Part shown: positions 1-12,427 of the stretch, in pieces
Position numbering within the stretch: the stretch's first letter is position 1
How the letters are laid out: every line of letters starts with the position of its first letter
Origin: Temnothorax longispinosus
Lineage: Eukaryota; Arthropoda; Insecta; Hymenoptera; Formicidae
Direction: 5' to 3'
NCBI RefSeq assembly: GCF_030848805.1
Contig: NC_092363.1
Coordinates: 4,030,001 to 4,094,000 of the forward strand
DNA: 64,000 bases
Notes under the pieces: generated by a model
What the model saw: the letters and a program-made list of their open reading frames with translations, nothing else
Told to the model about the DNA's origin: nothing
The model's database searches: none
Program-made: the position numbers and the translations under genes

Positions 1-103
1 AGAAGAATACACATGAGGGAAATGAAAAATGCACATTTCTTTTAAATATATTTTATAAAACGTCCTATTTTTTTTTATACAGCATATAAAACAATACTCT
101 GTA

Positions 104-109
104 TTTATT
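104..109 (-). promoter_or_regulatory. Poly(A) signal of TMTC3
   Basis: AATAAA read on the minus strand, about 93 bases past the TMTC3 stop codon at 202. Placement is typical for a 3' UTR; no transcript evidence is available. Confidence 0.55.
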
Positions 110-201
110 TTATATTCACACATTAGCTCTATATGACTGTACCACCATAACCTTTCGTTATATGCATAACTTTACAGTATTCGGCGGATTTTACATTAAT
201 A

Positions 202-3200
202 CTATGACAACGCACTGTCCTTTGTCTGCTGAATTCCTTGCTTGCCGCTAACAGTCGCGGCGGCACTCTGATTGAACTGATCGGAATTCGCGTGTTTCGA
301 GCCGTGTTTCTGCGTGATATCTAGTTTCGTTACGTCAGCGCTTATAATCCTATCGAAAACCCTGTCCGTAGTAGGTTCCACGATATTAGTCAGTTCGGGG
401 ACCGTCGTTTGCTTGGGACGCTGTCCGTCCTTCGTTTCCGTACCGACGCCGCTCATTGCACGGGCAGGCTTTGATGGACCTTTCAAATGTATAATGTGAT
501 TATTCAGGGAATCGGTATTGCTCTGCTTACTTCCTATGTGATTGTGAACTGTCGCGTGATTCGCGAAAACGGAATCCGTCTTTCCTAGAAATTGTCCGTT
601 CGACGACTCGGTATTGTAAGGCCTGTCCTTCACGTTACTGTTCCAAAAAGAGTCGTCAAAGATGTCGTTGTCGCGCTGATCTGGTGGTAGACGACTGATA
701 CGGGTCCTCACGATCGAGAGATGCCTGTGCACGTAGTCCTGATGTGGCGCCAGAGCGGCAGCACGTTCCAAGCATTGCGCTGCTAAGCCTAATTTACCTC
801 GTTCCACCATCACGACGCATAAATTATGTAATCCTTGAATGTTGGTGGGATCCAGATGCAGTATTCTACGATAACACTGAAACGATTACGTTGACATTAT
901 ATATTTAGAATTATTGACGCAAACGATCTTCTGTTATTGTTTATACGAAGTATATAAACTGCATATATTTCTAAATGCAAATTTTAAAAGAAAATTGTGA
1001 TAAGTTTCGTGTGACGTCTTACATTTTCCGCAGCGTCTAGATCCTTTATGTTATTGATATAAATGTCTCCCAAAAGGATTAGGCCTTTCACATGATCCGG
1101 ATGGAATCTGACTAGTTGATTCAGAAACGGTGCCGCTTCAAGCGGACGTTGCTCGTCGGCTAAGAGTAACGCCAGATTGAACAGTGCCGAGCGAAAATCT
1201 TCTTTCAGTGCGACGGCATTGCGGAACCAACGCTCCGCGCTGCCGCTGTCATGATCGTCCATGGCCAACATTCCCAGATTGAAATGTACGCGCTCGTTAT
1301 TAGAATCCTGCAATCAGACAAATGCACACACACATAAGTCTATGTTAACATAATCATAATTTTAAGGACATTTCGAAAAAGAGACGCGATTACCTTTCGT
1401 AAAAGTTTCAACAGTCTCTCTCTAGCTACTTTACGCAATTCTGCTCGTCCCAATTCTTGGAGTAGTATGGCGGAATTCAATAATGCCTGTTCATGTTCTG
1501 GATCAAACTCTAAAGCTTTATCCAAGTATGCCAAAGCCTGGGATGCTTTCCCTTGTTCCAAAAATACGACACCAAGCTGTGGAAATTTCAATAATTTAAC
1601 TTTTGTAATCAATTTTTCTTTCTAATATTGAACATTGACCGTGTTCCATCAATATTAGATAATAACTCGATACTTACATTATAATAGATATCAGGATTAT
1701 TACTGTCGTAAAATAGTGCTCGCTCATAAACTTCTTGAGCCTCTTTTGTACGATTAAGTTTAATTAAGACATCGCCACGATTAATATATGCTTGTGTATA
1801 ATCCGCGCGCATACTGATCGCTTGTCTGTATAATAAATCAGCCTCCTCTAATCTAGTTGCGTTCTTAGCTATCAAGTTAGCCAAATTAACAAACACATTT
1901 AAATGATTTGGTGCTATACGTGCTTGGTAAGATTCTCCTGGTTTCGCTTTTGGTAGTAACGACTTTGCCTAGAAAAAAGAAAGTAGAAGTTATCGAAAGA
2001 GTTAGACAAATTAGTATAGATATTCACTGATATTATTTACTTTTAAATATGCGTCTTCAGCTTCCTTGAACATTTTCAGATGATTGTAAGTTCTTCCGAC
2101 ATTAATGTGCGCTCCAATATCATCACCCTGAACTTGTACAGCCATATTGAAAAAATTTAATGCTTCCTTAAAGCGGCCTTGGCTCTCCAATGCATGACCC
2201 ACGTTATTAAACAGTTTGGCGTTTTTATCGTTCACTTTTAAGCCAGACATGAATATTGAGTATTCATCTAACCAGTCGTAATTTCTGATGAATGTTTTCG
2301 TCGTGTGTGCTGCCAGAAGGGTTACGAGTAAAAATAGTACCAGCTTCTTGCACCTGAAAGATGGTATTTATGCAAGAGAAATATTTTCTACAATTTTCAC
2401 ACAATCCGTACAAAGTTACGTCCACGGACGAGTCGACTTACTTCTTGTCTGCCAAAATACTCCATCCATATCCAATAAGCATGCAAAACCCCATGGAAGG
2501 AGCGTACAACACTCTTTCAGCAATTACAAATCCAACCGGGAAGAAAAGGTTCGACGCGGGTAAAAAGGGAAGTATCATCATAGCCAAACTCTGCAGGCAT
2601 TATTTTGGGAACGTATTAGATATTAGTACTGTTAATTATAGGATCTGTATGTACAAAATTCTCTAAGTAGAACACATGCACATTTTATTCACACAGACAT
2701 ATATGATTATTCAATTACTTATATTCTAATCGACTACACTATAATCTAATTGTCCATCGCTCGTCTCTACTGACCATGATAAGAATAACTGACGTTTGTC
2801 TGCTACGTGTTACAACAGCTGTCACAAACAATCCTAGTACGGTTCCGTGTGTAGCTAGGGTCGCGAGATTACGGACATCGGTAAAGCTTTCTACTAATGG
2901 TATCGTCCCCATTGTCCAATCACAGCACAAATCACTTGGAAGAAATAGCAGTCTTAGATTCACTGCAGCGAGATAATTATACGTAAGCTGTCTTGTTGGT
3001 GTTGTTGCAACCGATGCGGGATTGTCGAATCTAGAAGGTGTATACATGAGATTATTAGTTACGCTATGTGGACAAAATTATATGTAAATCGTACATATAT
3101 ATATAACCGTACCTGGTAAATACAGGTAACTTTGAGCCCATTATATGTAACCGTAGGATAAGCAGGCTAAATGTAACAAGTGTGAGGGCGGTCAAACGTT

Positions 3201-5102
3201 TTGTACCCTCGCCTGACCATGCAGGTGAAATTTTATTACCACCAAAAGCTGACTTCAGTGCTAAGAAAATATCCCTCGCTCTAACCTGAATAAAGTTACA
3301 AGCATCAGCATAATCTTGCCGTGGAGAACACGCCGGACACGCTCCATAATGAATGTACATCGAATGAATTTTACCTTCTGTACAACAAAAATTTCATACA
3401 GTACACAAACTGCAGTTGCCGTAATCCCCTGCTCCTTGCACAACATCGCAGTAAATACAAAAAACATAGACAACATCAAGGATTTCCACCCTGTAGATCT
3501 TTTGCTCTTGCAACATTTAGTATATGTGATTAAAGCTGCCAGGTAAAATAAGGAGGACAAAGTTTCTGCCCTACCAACTACGCCTGTGACCTGGGGGATA
3601 TAAATTACAATTGTATTTACCAATGACAATTATTTGCGGTAAATAATTCAAATGTTTTTCTTTCTCTTGTTACATACTGCTTCTGTGTGTATAGGATGCA
3701 CAGCAAAAAATAAAGATGACACGAAACTTGCTGCATCTGGCAGAAACATCAAACAGGTCCTGTAAGCAATTTTTTTTACGCTATTTCTTTTTCTTGCCCT
3801 TTAACGCGAGCCTTATAGAAGTAAGCTTTCAATAATATTGCAAAGTGAAATACAAAAATTGATGTAAACCAACCTGAAATATAATAGGCATACTCCAACA
3901 TGTAGAATAACATTTAGCAGGTGGTATCCCATAGGATCTAGTTGGTGAATCAGGTAATTCCACCGGAATGTGAGAACGCAAAGAGGTCTATAAGACTTGT
4001 GCGATTGTTCCTATTTAAAAGAAAAGGAGAAGCAATTGATCTATTTGGAGTTAATTATTGGCGATTAATTATTGGCAAAAGATAAATATAAAAAGACCCA
4101 TAAAAAGGAACATTCAAATTATTCAATGTAATTTTAAGATAGCATTGCCACTGATCGTAATAGCAATTTTTTTGCATCTTTTGTAATTATAAAAGCGATA
4201 TTCAGAGAAAAAGTCTATTCTGTTCTACTAATTAGTATAATTTTGAACACTGGCGGATCCTGGGAGGGGGAGGGATAAAACCTTCCTTCCAAATAAAAGA
4301 AATCAGTTTTATTAGATCTGTTTTAAAAGAATCTAAGAAAAAAAATGCATTAAACGTTAAAGCAAGATAAAAAATTTCACCTCATTGATCCTGAAGTAAA
4401 AGCTAAGCGTGATACTAAGAAAAATGTCTAATCACATAATTTTGCCGAAACCCCTCCTATTATCGTCGTCAGGATCCGCTAGTGATTTTGAATATATTAT
4501 TATCGATATTGTAGCTAAAGAAAAATATGTATTTGATGTCATTAAGGCATTATTGTATAAGAATGATGGATAATCATCTATTCGTCTCTCGAGGAATTTA
4601 CGTGGAATCTGAATCTTCCTTGAAACTATACGACGATTTCAAGAGCCACCGATCCGATGCTCTTGAAATCGATAGAATTGTCGGCGATGTCAATTGTCGA
4701 GGAGTGGAGATAAGTAAAAATCTAATATTTGCGAATCGTCAAGAGCAAACACGGGAAGGATCATCGTTCTCTCGCGCGTGTCGGGGCGCGGGGAGGAAAA
4801 AAAATCTTCCGAAATTTCCGAGACCGAGCATCGATTTCGATCCCCGCTCCGCGGTCGGACGGTCCCGCGGGCGCGCGAGGGGGAAACGGAAGACGAGGGA
4901 AACGGAAGAAGACAGGACGGGGGATCGGATCGGGATGAAATGGACAGGACGCTCGCGGATCAATACGTAGGGGGCCATCTATAGAGGAGGGGGAAGAGGG
5001 AGGCGGGGGGATCTCGGCCGCGCGTCCTCCAGCAACGGGGGTCGGACGATGCCTCCTCTTTTTTTTTCTCTCTCTCTCTCTCTCCACCCTCTCTCTCTCT
5101 CC

Positions 5103-5137
<35 letters not shown>

Positions 5138-5362
5138 CGCTCTTTCTCTTTCATTCTCGCTCTCTCGCACCTTGTGCATCGGGGTGCCCCAGAAGTCGTT
5201 GTAGAAAACATTCTTGAGGGGCGTGTGGGGCCTGAGATCGCGGTTGTCCTTGATCGCCGAGATGTCGTCGAAGACGAAGCCGCAGCCGAGGCTGTTGAGG
5301 TACACGGCGAGCGCGGTTACCGCCACGATCGCCGCGAGTGCTCCCCGCGCAGGCACTCCCAT
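202..5362 (-). CDS. TMTC3: TMTC3 orthologue, ER protein O-mannosyltransferase with TPR repeats
   Basis: Twelve coding exons on the minus strand, all with consistent phase: 5171-5362, 3874-4010, 3678-3759, 3375-3590, 3113-3285, 2775-3030, 2442-2590, 2041-2353, 1678-1968, 1394-1576, 1023-1307, 202-876. They give about 983 residues (vertebrate TMTC3 is about 915). The N-terminus has a hydrophobic segment (residues ~8-24) followed by GFVFDDISAI; the Asp-Asp at 32-33 is the acidic luminal-loop motif of the family. Also visible are NDFWGTPM, HPIHTEAVTGVVGRAE and CKEQGIT in the multi-pass half, LPVFTRFDNPA before the last membrane segments, and TPR repeats from exon 8 (NAKLFNNVGHALESQGRFKE) to exon 12. 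In the family, TMTC1-4 add O-mannose to cadherins in the ER. The motif wording fits TMTC3 better than TMTC1, 2 or 4. The last ~110 residues are a polar tail without TPRs. The start is the ATG at 5362; the codon before it is GTG. A poly(A) signal AATAAA lies on this strand at 109-104. Confidence 0.95.
4248..4484. mobile_element. hAT-type MITE in TMTC3 intron 1
   Basis: A 237-bp element with terminal inverted repeats: the left end reads CACTGGCGGATCCTG and the right end, reversed, reads CACTAGCGGATCCTG. Both sides are flanked by the identical 8-bp direct repeat ATTTTGAA (4240-4247 and 4485-4492). An 8-bp target duplication with CA(C/T)-type ends is the signature of hAT transposons. No transposase frame is inside, so it is nonautonomous. 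It sits in the first intron of TMTC3 and breaks no exon. Confidence 0.8.
5063..5153. repeat. (CT)n/(GA)n microsatellite next to a splice donor
   Basis: Interrupted CT repeats with short CCACC interruptions. On the TMTC3 sense strand this is a GA-rich run that begins 17 bases inside intron 1, right after the donor CACAAG|GTGCGAG at 5170. The long Arg/Glu-rich open frames it generates are compositional, not coding. Confidence 0.85.
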
Positions 5363-5528
5363 CACAAATAAAACATCGATCGGCCGGTGTCCGCCTTTCC
5401 TTTCGTTTCTTTCTCGCGCGATCCGGACCGTGCCGCGGACCCCGCCGGGAGTCGGTCAACGGAAGGAAGAACCTTCTCCCTTTCGCTCTCTCTCCTCTTT
5501 CCGCTGTCTACCGTCTTCTCCCTCCTTA

Positions 5529-5549
5529 TATCTCTCGCTCTCTCTCTCT

Positions 5550-5581
<32 letters not shown>

Positions 5582-5590
5582 TCCTCTCTC
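5529..5590. repeat. (CT)n microsatellite upstream of TMTC3
   Basis: A second CT-rich run (ctctctctct blocks separated by CCTTTT), about 170 bases upstream of the TMTC3 start. It is GA-rich on the TMTC3 sense strand. GA tracts near insect promoters can bind GAGA-type factors; that role is inference. Confidence 0.8.
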
Positions 5591-6744
5591 GCCGATGCTC
5601 TCAACCGTAGGAACTCCACGAGGGACGCACGAATGTCATTTCCACGCACGTCGTCCGCGTAGCCGCGTCCGCTTTTAGACACATCACAACTGATTCCGAC
5701 GCTCCGCGACCAGGCACCAGCGCGAGTGCCGGCGAGTCCAAGAACCGCGTCGCGGCCTCGCCGACATAGCCGTCACCGGTGCGGGGCAACGACCCGGGGC
5801 GGCTGGGGACGGGCACGGGAGGGACGTCGAGAGAGAGAGCCTCTCTCTCCCGTGGGGGTTCCTCTCGTCGCGGCCGCAGCACTCCGCGTCTCTCGATCTC
5901 CCGGTCCTCTTCCGGTCCGCTCCAACCCGGCGCGGATGTGACAGGCGAAGCGCGAGGGTGACAGGCGAAGGGCGACGCGATCACCGCGGGGGAGAGCAAT
6001 ACGTATGCACGGATTGCACGCCACGTATCGCGCACCGCGATCGAGCTGTCAAACGGCGTACTCGCGCTGCGCACCGTCGGCGTCGCGACGGCAGCGACGC
6101 CGGCGTTGGCGTCGGCCGCTGCTGCGCGCGGCCACCGAGAAACTCTGGCCGCTGGCGGTCGACACGAAAGAGAGAAATTAAAAATCGGTGGAGGCGACAA
6201 GAGCAAGTGTCTCGTCCTCGACTGCGATTCCTCGTGTTTCTCTCTCTCTCGCGTTGACAGTTGACGCACGTGGAGCCAGGAGCGTCGCTGCGCGTTCTGG
6301 TTCTGGGTAATAACTTTGGTCTTTAAATTCAACGTGGACTCCGGGCAACGTCGAGCTCTTACCCGCGGAGCGTCCGGGACGAGCGGGTGCCGTCGCGACG
6401 TGCAAGGTGGTGCTGAACTCCATCTTAATTCTTAAATATCGCTTCGTCGTTTGTCCGCCGTTGTCCGCCGTTGCCCGTCGCCGACTCGCTGACCGGCGCC
6501 ATCGGTGGTCACTCGTCACTCGTCACTTCTCGAGTTCTCGTGCTCGGTGGCGCGACGCGTCCTCGACAATCTCGACGTTCGCGTTACCTCCGAACGTATT
6601 CTCCCTCCCTGATACCCGCGCGTTAAATGCGCTCCTGCGCGAGGCGAACGTAGAGTAGCGAGTAGCGAGTGGTAGCGAGCGAGCCGCGATTCCGCACAGC
6701 GCCTCGCCGAGACGAGGGTGCCGTCGCAGCCGGAGCAAGGATTC

Positions 6745-6774
6745 ATGACCTTCGACGTCCGTTGCTCCAAATTG
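6745..6774 (+). promoter_or_regulatory. Upstream ORF in the YTHDC2-like 5' leader
   Basis: ATG ACC TTC ... TTG runs ten codons to a strong donor (TTG|GTAAGC). Joined to the acceptor at 7178 it continues ACG ATC and then TGA, giving a 12-codon frame that closes before the main ATG at 7202. It could damp translation of the helicase. The splice pairing is inferred from phase and consensus only. Confidence 0.4.
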
Positions 6775-7201
6775 GTAAGCACGCAAACGGCCGCGCGCCG
6801 CGCGCGAGTTCGTTCCTGCTCTTCTTTGTTTATTTTTTTTTGGTGCGGCAGAGAGGGGGGAGAGATGCGGCTGGCGATGCGCCCGGTGATCGTCCGATTT
6901 TCTCGGAGCGCGGGGGTTGTTCCCCCTCGACAGACTCGTATTTTCTGTTTATTGTAACGGCCGAGAATGTACCCCGGTATTATATTCTTTTCTTTTTTTT
7001 TTATTGGCATATTGATTCTGCAGTCGGCCCGCGCATCTTCACCTAAATGCTGTTTAACCTTGTAGACGTTTTAAGATTCTTACGAGCATATGCGTAAACA
7101 ATGAAGATATCACATATGTGTGAATTGACAACCGTTGATCCGTCGAATTGTTGTAAGCGTTGACTTGTTGGTGACAGACGATCTGATTGTGAGCGTCCGC
7201 T

Positions 7202-10200
7202 ATGCCGCGAAGAAAACAGCAACAACAGAGGCACCGTCCCATAGGGGAGGATACCCGTATCGCAGTGAACCTGACCGTAAGGAAATTGCTGGACACTCCG
7301 GATCAGAAGGAGCTAGAGTTCCCGTCGTCGTACACGGCGGAGGAGCGAGCGTACATCCACGAGCTGGCTAGAGAGCTTGGCCTGAAGTCGAAGAGCCGAG
7401 GGTACGATTCAGCAACACCTTACGTTTCTTCAATCTATTCCTCTCCACGGTAGACTCATCCTAATCTTCTATTTTTACAGGAAAGGTACAAATCGGTTTC
7501 TGACGGTGTATAAGAGGGAAGGTTCGACGATTGTCCAAGCTGACACTGTGATAAAGCTGCAGAAATCTTCGAAGCAGAGTATATGCAATTTGATGCAAAC
7601 TTTCCCATTGAATCACAAGGAATGTCAAGACCTGCTTCCTCCGATCGAGAGAGAGCGTCCTCTTAATAATGATGGTACGCAAATTGAAATCATGGGTGTA
7701 TCAATCATATTTTTATATCAGATTATTCGTATCTAATTTATAAAATGCATCGCACAATTATTAATCACTATTATTAAGCAGTGAATATCTAACCAAACTG
7801 GCTTTTGAGAAGGGACACTTTTAATGTTGCAGTAAATACGAACACTAAGGCGATGGGCAGGCTGAACAACAGCATACCGCAAGTACCTCAGTTAAAAACC
7901 AATTTCGATGTGCTGCACTTTCGCAAGTCTCTGCCAATTTTTAACGCGAGGGAGGAAATTCTCAGTGCGCTGAGCAATCATCAAGTGGTCATAATCGCGG
8001 GTGAGACGGGATGCGGCAAAACCACGCAGGTGCCGCAGTACATTTTGGAACAGTGTCAGCAGAAGCATCAAGCTTGTAGAATTATTTGCACGCAACCTAG
8101 ACGTTTATCAGCGGTATCTGTGGCCGAGAGGGTAGCGTTCGAGAGGGACGAGAAAATTGGCCAAACTTTCGGGTATCAAATAAGACTGGAAAGCAGAGTA
8201 GCTCCTAAAACTCTCCTAACGTACTGTACCAATGGAGTATTGCTTAGGACTTTAATGGGCGGCGACTCCGCCTTGACTACGCTCACGCATATCATCGTCG
8301 ATGAAGTTCACGAACGGGACAGATTCTGTGACTTCCTTCTAATAGCTTTAAAGGATGCGTTGGTTAAATATCGTTCCTTGAAACTGATACTTATGAGCGC
8401 CACGATGGACACTACTATTTTTGCCAAGTATTTCAATAAGTGCGTTGTCATCAACGTTCCCGGTCGATCGTACGACGTGGATGTATTCTTCTTAGAGGAT
8501 GTTTTGAAAATGACCGGTTACATGACGAAGGAAATGCTCGTAAAAAAGAAGGAATTTTTAAAATGGAAAGACAAGCAGAAGACCCTGGAGTCTTGGAAGC
8601 AATACAAGCCCCAGCATTCGAATAGAAGTACCAAGAGCGAGAAGAGTTTACTGCCCGCTCCCATTTTAGCTCAGCAAAGCGATCCTATACCGGAGAAGGT
8701 TAAGCTAGAACCCTGGCTAATAGAAGAAATGGACAAAAGTATTTTCGACGCATGGGTAAATGGTAGAGAGGATAATTTTGCGCAACTTTTACATTTTATA
8801 CTGTCTGAAAACGTTTCTGTAGATTACCAGCATTCGGAGACTTTTATCACACCGTTGATGGCCGCCGCGGCTAGAGGTTGTGTAAACACGACCGAGCAAC
8901 TTCTAAATCTAGGCGCGAATCTGAACTTGAGATCCGCTAACGATTGGGCAGCGTTAGACTGGGCAAAGAGCAGGAATCATACCGAATGTGCCGAACTAAT
9001 CGAAGCTTATATGAAAACTTACGATTGCGGGGTACCGAGTAACGCACTGGCGCACATCGGGGAGACCTCGCTCTCCGAAGAGGATAAACTACTGCTCGAT
9101 ATATACCATCATACGTTTAACGACGACAATATCGACTACGATCTATTGTTAGAGTTGGTCTTTTACATTCATATAAAAATGCCTCCCGGCTCTATTTTAA
9201 TATTTCTACCAGGGTACGACGACATAGTTACGATGAAAGAGAAGATAAATGGGGAGGATAAGAAGATGAATCAGGGTTTACGCTACAATTTGTACGTTCT
9301 TCACTCCAACATGCAGACTTGCGATCAGAAGAAGGTGTTCAAACCTAGTCCTCAGGGCACGCGAAAGATTATCCTTTCCACGAATATAGCAGAGACAAGT
9401 ATTACGATTGACGATGTCGTGTACGTTATTGATTCGGGAAAAGTTAAAGAGAAGTCTTTCGATGCTATATCAAGTGTGTGCACATTGACTTCCAACTGGA
9501 TATCTCAAGCTTGTGCGAAGCAACGGAAAGGTAGAGCGGGTAGATGTAGGAGAGGAATCTGTTACCGTCTGTTCTCTTCGATCCGATACGATAACATGCA
9601 GCCTTACCAGACACCCGAAATTCTGCGATTACCGCTACAAGAACTCTGCTTATATACGAAACATTTAACTTCGGGAAACACACCTATAGCTGAGTTTCTG
9701 GACAAAGCTCTGGAGCCACCGTCTAACGTAGTGACCAGGAACGCAGTACAATTATTAAAGACAATCGATGCATTAGACCCGTGGGAGGATTTAACCGAAT
9801 TAGGAAGTCATTTGCTGGATTTGCCAATTGAACCAAGACTCGGGAAGATGTTGTTATACGCCGTCGTCCTAAAATGTCTGGATCCCATTTTAACCATCGT
9901 CTGTAGTTTAGCATACAAGTGGGTATATATTGCATAAATGCATAGTAGAGTTATAATAAATTATTATTTACAACTGTTCTTAATTGTGCACGAAACATAT
10001 TATTACAGGGATCCCTTTATATTACCGTCACAACCGTCGCAAAAGAGAGCCTTGACGGCGGCGCGAAAAAAATTTGCCACCGGAACGTTTTCGGATCATA
10101 TGGCCGTCCTGAGGGCGTTCCAAGGCTGGCAGAACGCTAGAGCAACTGGCAAGGAACGTGCCTTTTGCGAGAAAAATTTCATCTCCGCTCCCGTGATGGA

Positions 10201-11254
10201 GATGGTAGTTGGAATGCGTACGCAGCTTCTCGGCCAATTGCGCGCGTCCGGCTTCGTCAGAGCCAGAAGTCCCGGAGATATTCGAGACTTAAATTCGAAT
10301 TCAGAAAATTGGGCGGTCGTGAAAGCAGCCCTGACCGCGGGCTTGTATCCCAACTTGATTCGAGTTGATCGAGAGCATATGCAGCTACGAACACAGTACG
10401 TACAATTATTAGATATTATCAGATAGAAGTTCAGATGATTTGTAGTTACTGTATAACATTGCTACTAATACTCTGTTACAGAAAAGAGGTCAAGGTATTC
10501 TTCCATCCCTCGTCGACTTTAAGAGATTATCCGAAGTCTTCGAGGATGACATCTGCACAAACGCATGCAACCAATGTACAATCCTTACCGTGCGATTGGT
10601 TACTTTATGAGGAGATGAGCCGTACAGGACGTTTCTGTCATGTGAAAGTAGTTACACTCGTTAATCCATTAACTATAGCGTTATTTAGCGGACCAGCTAG
10701 ATTACCGATGGATGTAATCTACGAAGCTGAAGGTAAGGTATTTCACATATGCACACGGCATATTTTCTTTTCACAACGTAATCGTGTATACAAAAATATT
10801 GCTATTGTGTTTGCAGCTGTACCGGAAAGCGAATCGGATTCAGAGGTTGACGAATCTCACGAAGGAACCATTTTTAAACTTGACGATTGGGTGGTGTTTA
10901 AGCTTGATCCCGAAACGGCTCAACTGTTCTTACATTTGCGGCAGAAGTGGAATGCTTTGTTCCTCAGGCGCATGAAGGCGCCGAACAAGGCAATGACGGC
11001 CTTAGACGAGAAAGTCATTAACGCTTTGGTGACTGTAATCACGAATGAGGAGCAGGTGTGTGGTCTCCAGCAGCCCGCTGGTATTGGCCAACGTCCACGT
11101 CCATTAATCGTCGATTATTATCCCGCAAATGTTAGAAGAGACGATTACCCGGAAGTAAGTCCATAGTACCTGTTTAATGCTATTTATATGCATAATGTAA
11201 TTTGCCTGAACGAGTATATTAACATGATCTATGAATTTTTAGAGATATTTCTAA
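7202..11254 (+). CDS. YTHDC2: YTHDC2-like DEAH-box RNA helicase lacking the YTH domain
   Basis: Seven coding exons: 7202-7401, 7481-7674, 7833-9918, 10009-10395, 10482-10732, 10817-11154, 11243-11254, giving 1155 residues. Domains in order: an R3H-like region (~residues 20-95, with KELEFPSSYTAEERAYIHEL), helicase motif I GETGCGKTT (188-196), DEVH (288-291), SAT (320-322), an ankyrin insertion (~430-535, with TPLMAAAARGCVNTTEQLL) and QRKGRAGRC in the second RecA lobe. Then come the helicase-associated region (QLLGQLRASGFVRAR) and an OB-like end (LRQKWNALFLRRMKAPNK). The ankyrin insertion inside the helicase core is specific to YTHDC2. Vertebrate YTHDC2 is about 1430 residues, ends in an m6A-reading YTH domain and acts in germ-cell meiotic entry. 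Here the frame stops right after the helicase half. The motifs are intact, so ATPase activity is likely, unlike Drosophila Bgcn, whose motifs are degenerate. Confidence 0.93.
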
Positions 11255-12381
11255 AGCAAGAAGAGGAAATGTGTAGTCTATTGTTGTGTACAATCTGCGG
11301 TCTGCGTTATTTGATCGTTAATTTCAATGACCGATCACTGTATCCATAATGCTGTGTAGCTAGAAGACTTTTATTGATAATGAATATTTATAAAAGATAT
11401 ATAGTGTGGTATTTAATGGATATTGATTGAATGTATGTTTCATATAAATATTATACATTCTAATTTGCAGTATTGACAAAGACTGTTATAATAAGTTTTT
11501 GAATCATACTATTATAACACTTGTGATCCTCTTTGCAGAGTCTTCGTTAAAGTAGCAATGTTTGTTTACGTTTCACTATGATATCTTAACTTTTACTTTT
11601 AAGATATAATATTCTTTTTATCCCCCAGTATTAAAGTACTGAAGAGTACCGATAAAAGATACGATATCAGTCGTCATCAAGGTCGATATATATATCTTTC
11701 CGTGATAGGTCTGTACCATCAGTAAATTTATCGGATGTAAACCCCTCTACTCCGGAAGTATGTAAATAGGCCTTAAACCCCTGTGTATCTTATAAAAATA
11801 TGTGATATATTGCATAGGCACTAAACTCTAACTACCTTTTGTACTAAGTTTAATGTATGTGGTATTAAATACTCTCTCAATAGCTAGTATGAATTAAGTA
11901 GCCAGCTATGTAGAGAGAGAGAGAGAGAGAGAGAGCGCGAAATAATTCGTCATTACTATGCGCTACTTAGCATAGCATTTTCTTGCAGTATTCTACTACA
12001 GAAGTTTTGATTATTGTTTAAAGGCTAATTATTAGCAATATCTCTTTTTTGTACATGTATGCATGGCATGTGCAAGCAAATTTGTGTACACTTATTATTG
12101 GCGACTACTGAATGCTTGCTTTATATATTCGATCAACTTCGATTAAAATATGACCTTTTAATATATACATAAATATCGATATATATCGATAAAAGCGCGC
12201 ATAATTTACAAAATATCTAATTTTTTATTTGATTTTAATTTCGTGATTTTAATACCGTTAGAGAGTTTCTAGTGATTACATGACTAAGTAAATACAAATA
12301 ATAAAGTTGTAGACGGAGCATCACAAGGCGAGCTTTAAGTGAATTGTAATACTGGTCAATGTGATAACGAAACTTATATAT

Positions 12382-12427
<46 letters not shown>

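Larger units (their letters stand above)
5363..7201. promoter_or_regulatory. Shared divergent 5' region of TMTC3 and the YTHDC2-like gene
   Basis: The two start codons face away from each other, 1.84 kb apart. The stretch is GC- and CpG-rich between about 5600 and 6950, unlike the AT-rich DNA elsewhere in the window, which suggests a bidirectional housekeeping promoter. A likely noncoding first exon of the YTHDC2-like gene ends at 6774 (AAATTG|GTAAGC) and is spliced to an acceptor at 7178 (TTGGTGACAG). That leader would hold a short upstream frame from the ATG at 6745 that stops three codons (ACG ATC TGA) into the next exon. Neither transcription start can be placed precisely. Confidence 0.5.

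Noticed and set aside
4739..5682. Several long Arg/Glu- or Ser/Leu-rich frames on both strands
   Set aside because: Produced by (CT)n/(GA)n repeats and GC-rich DNA; the true TMTC3 exon there stops at the donor at 5170.
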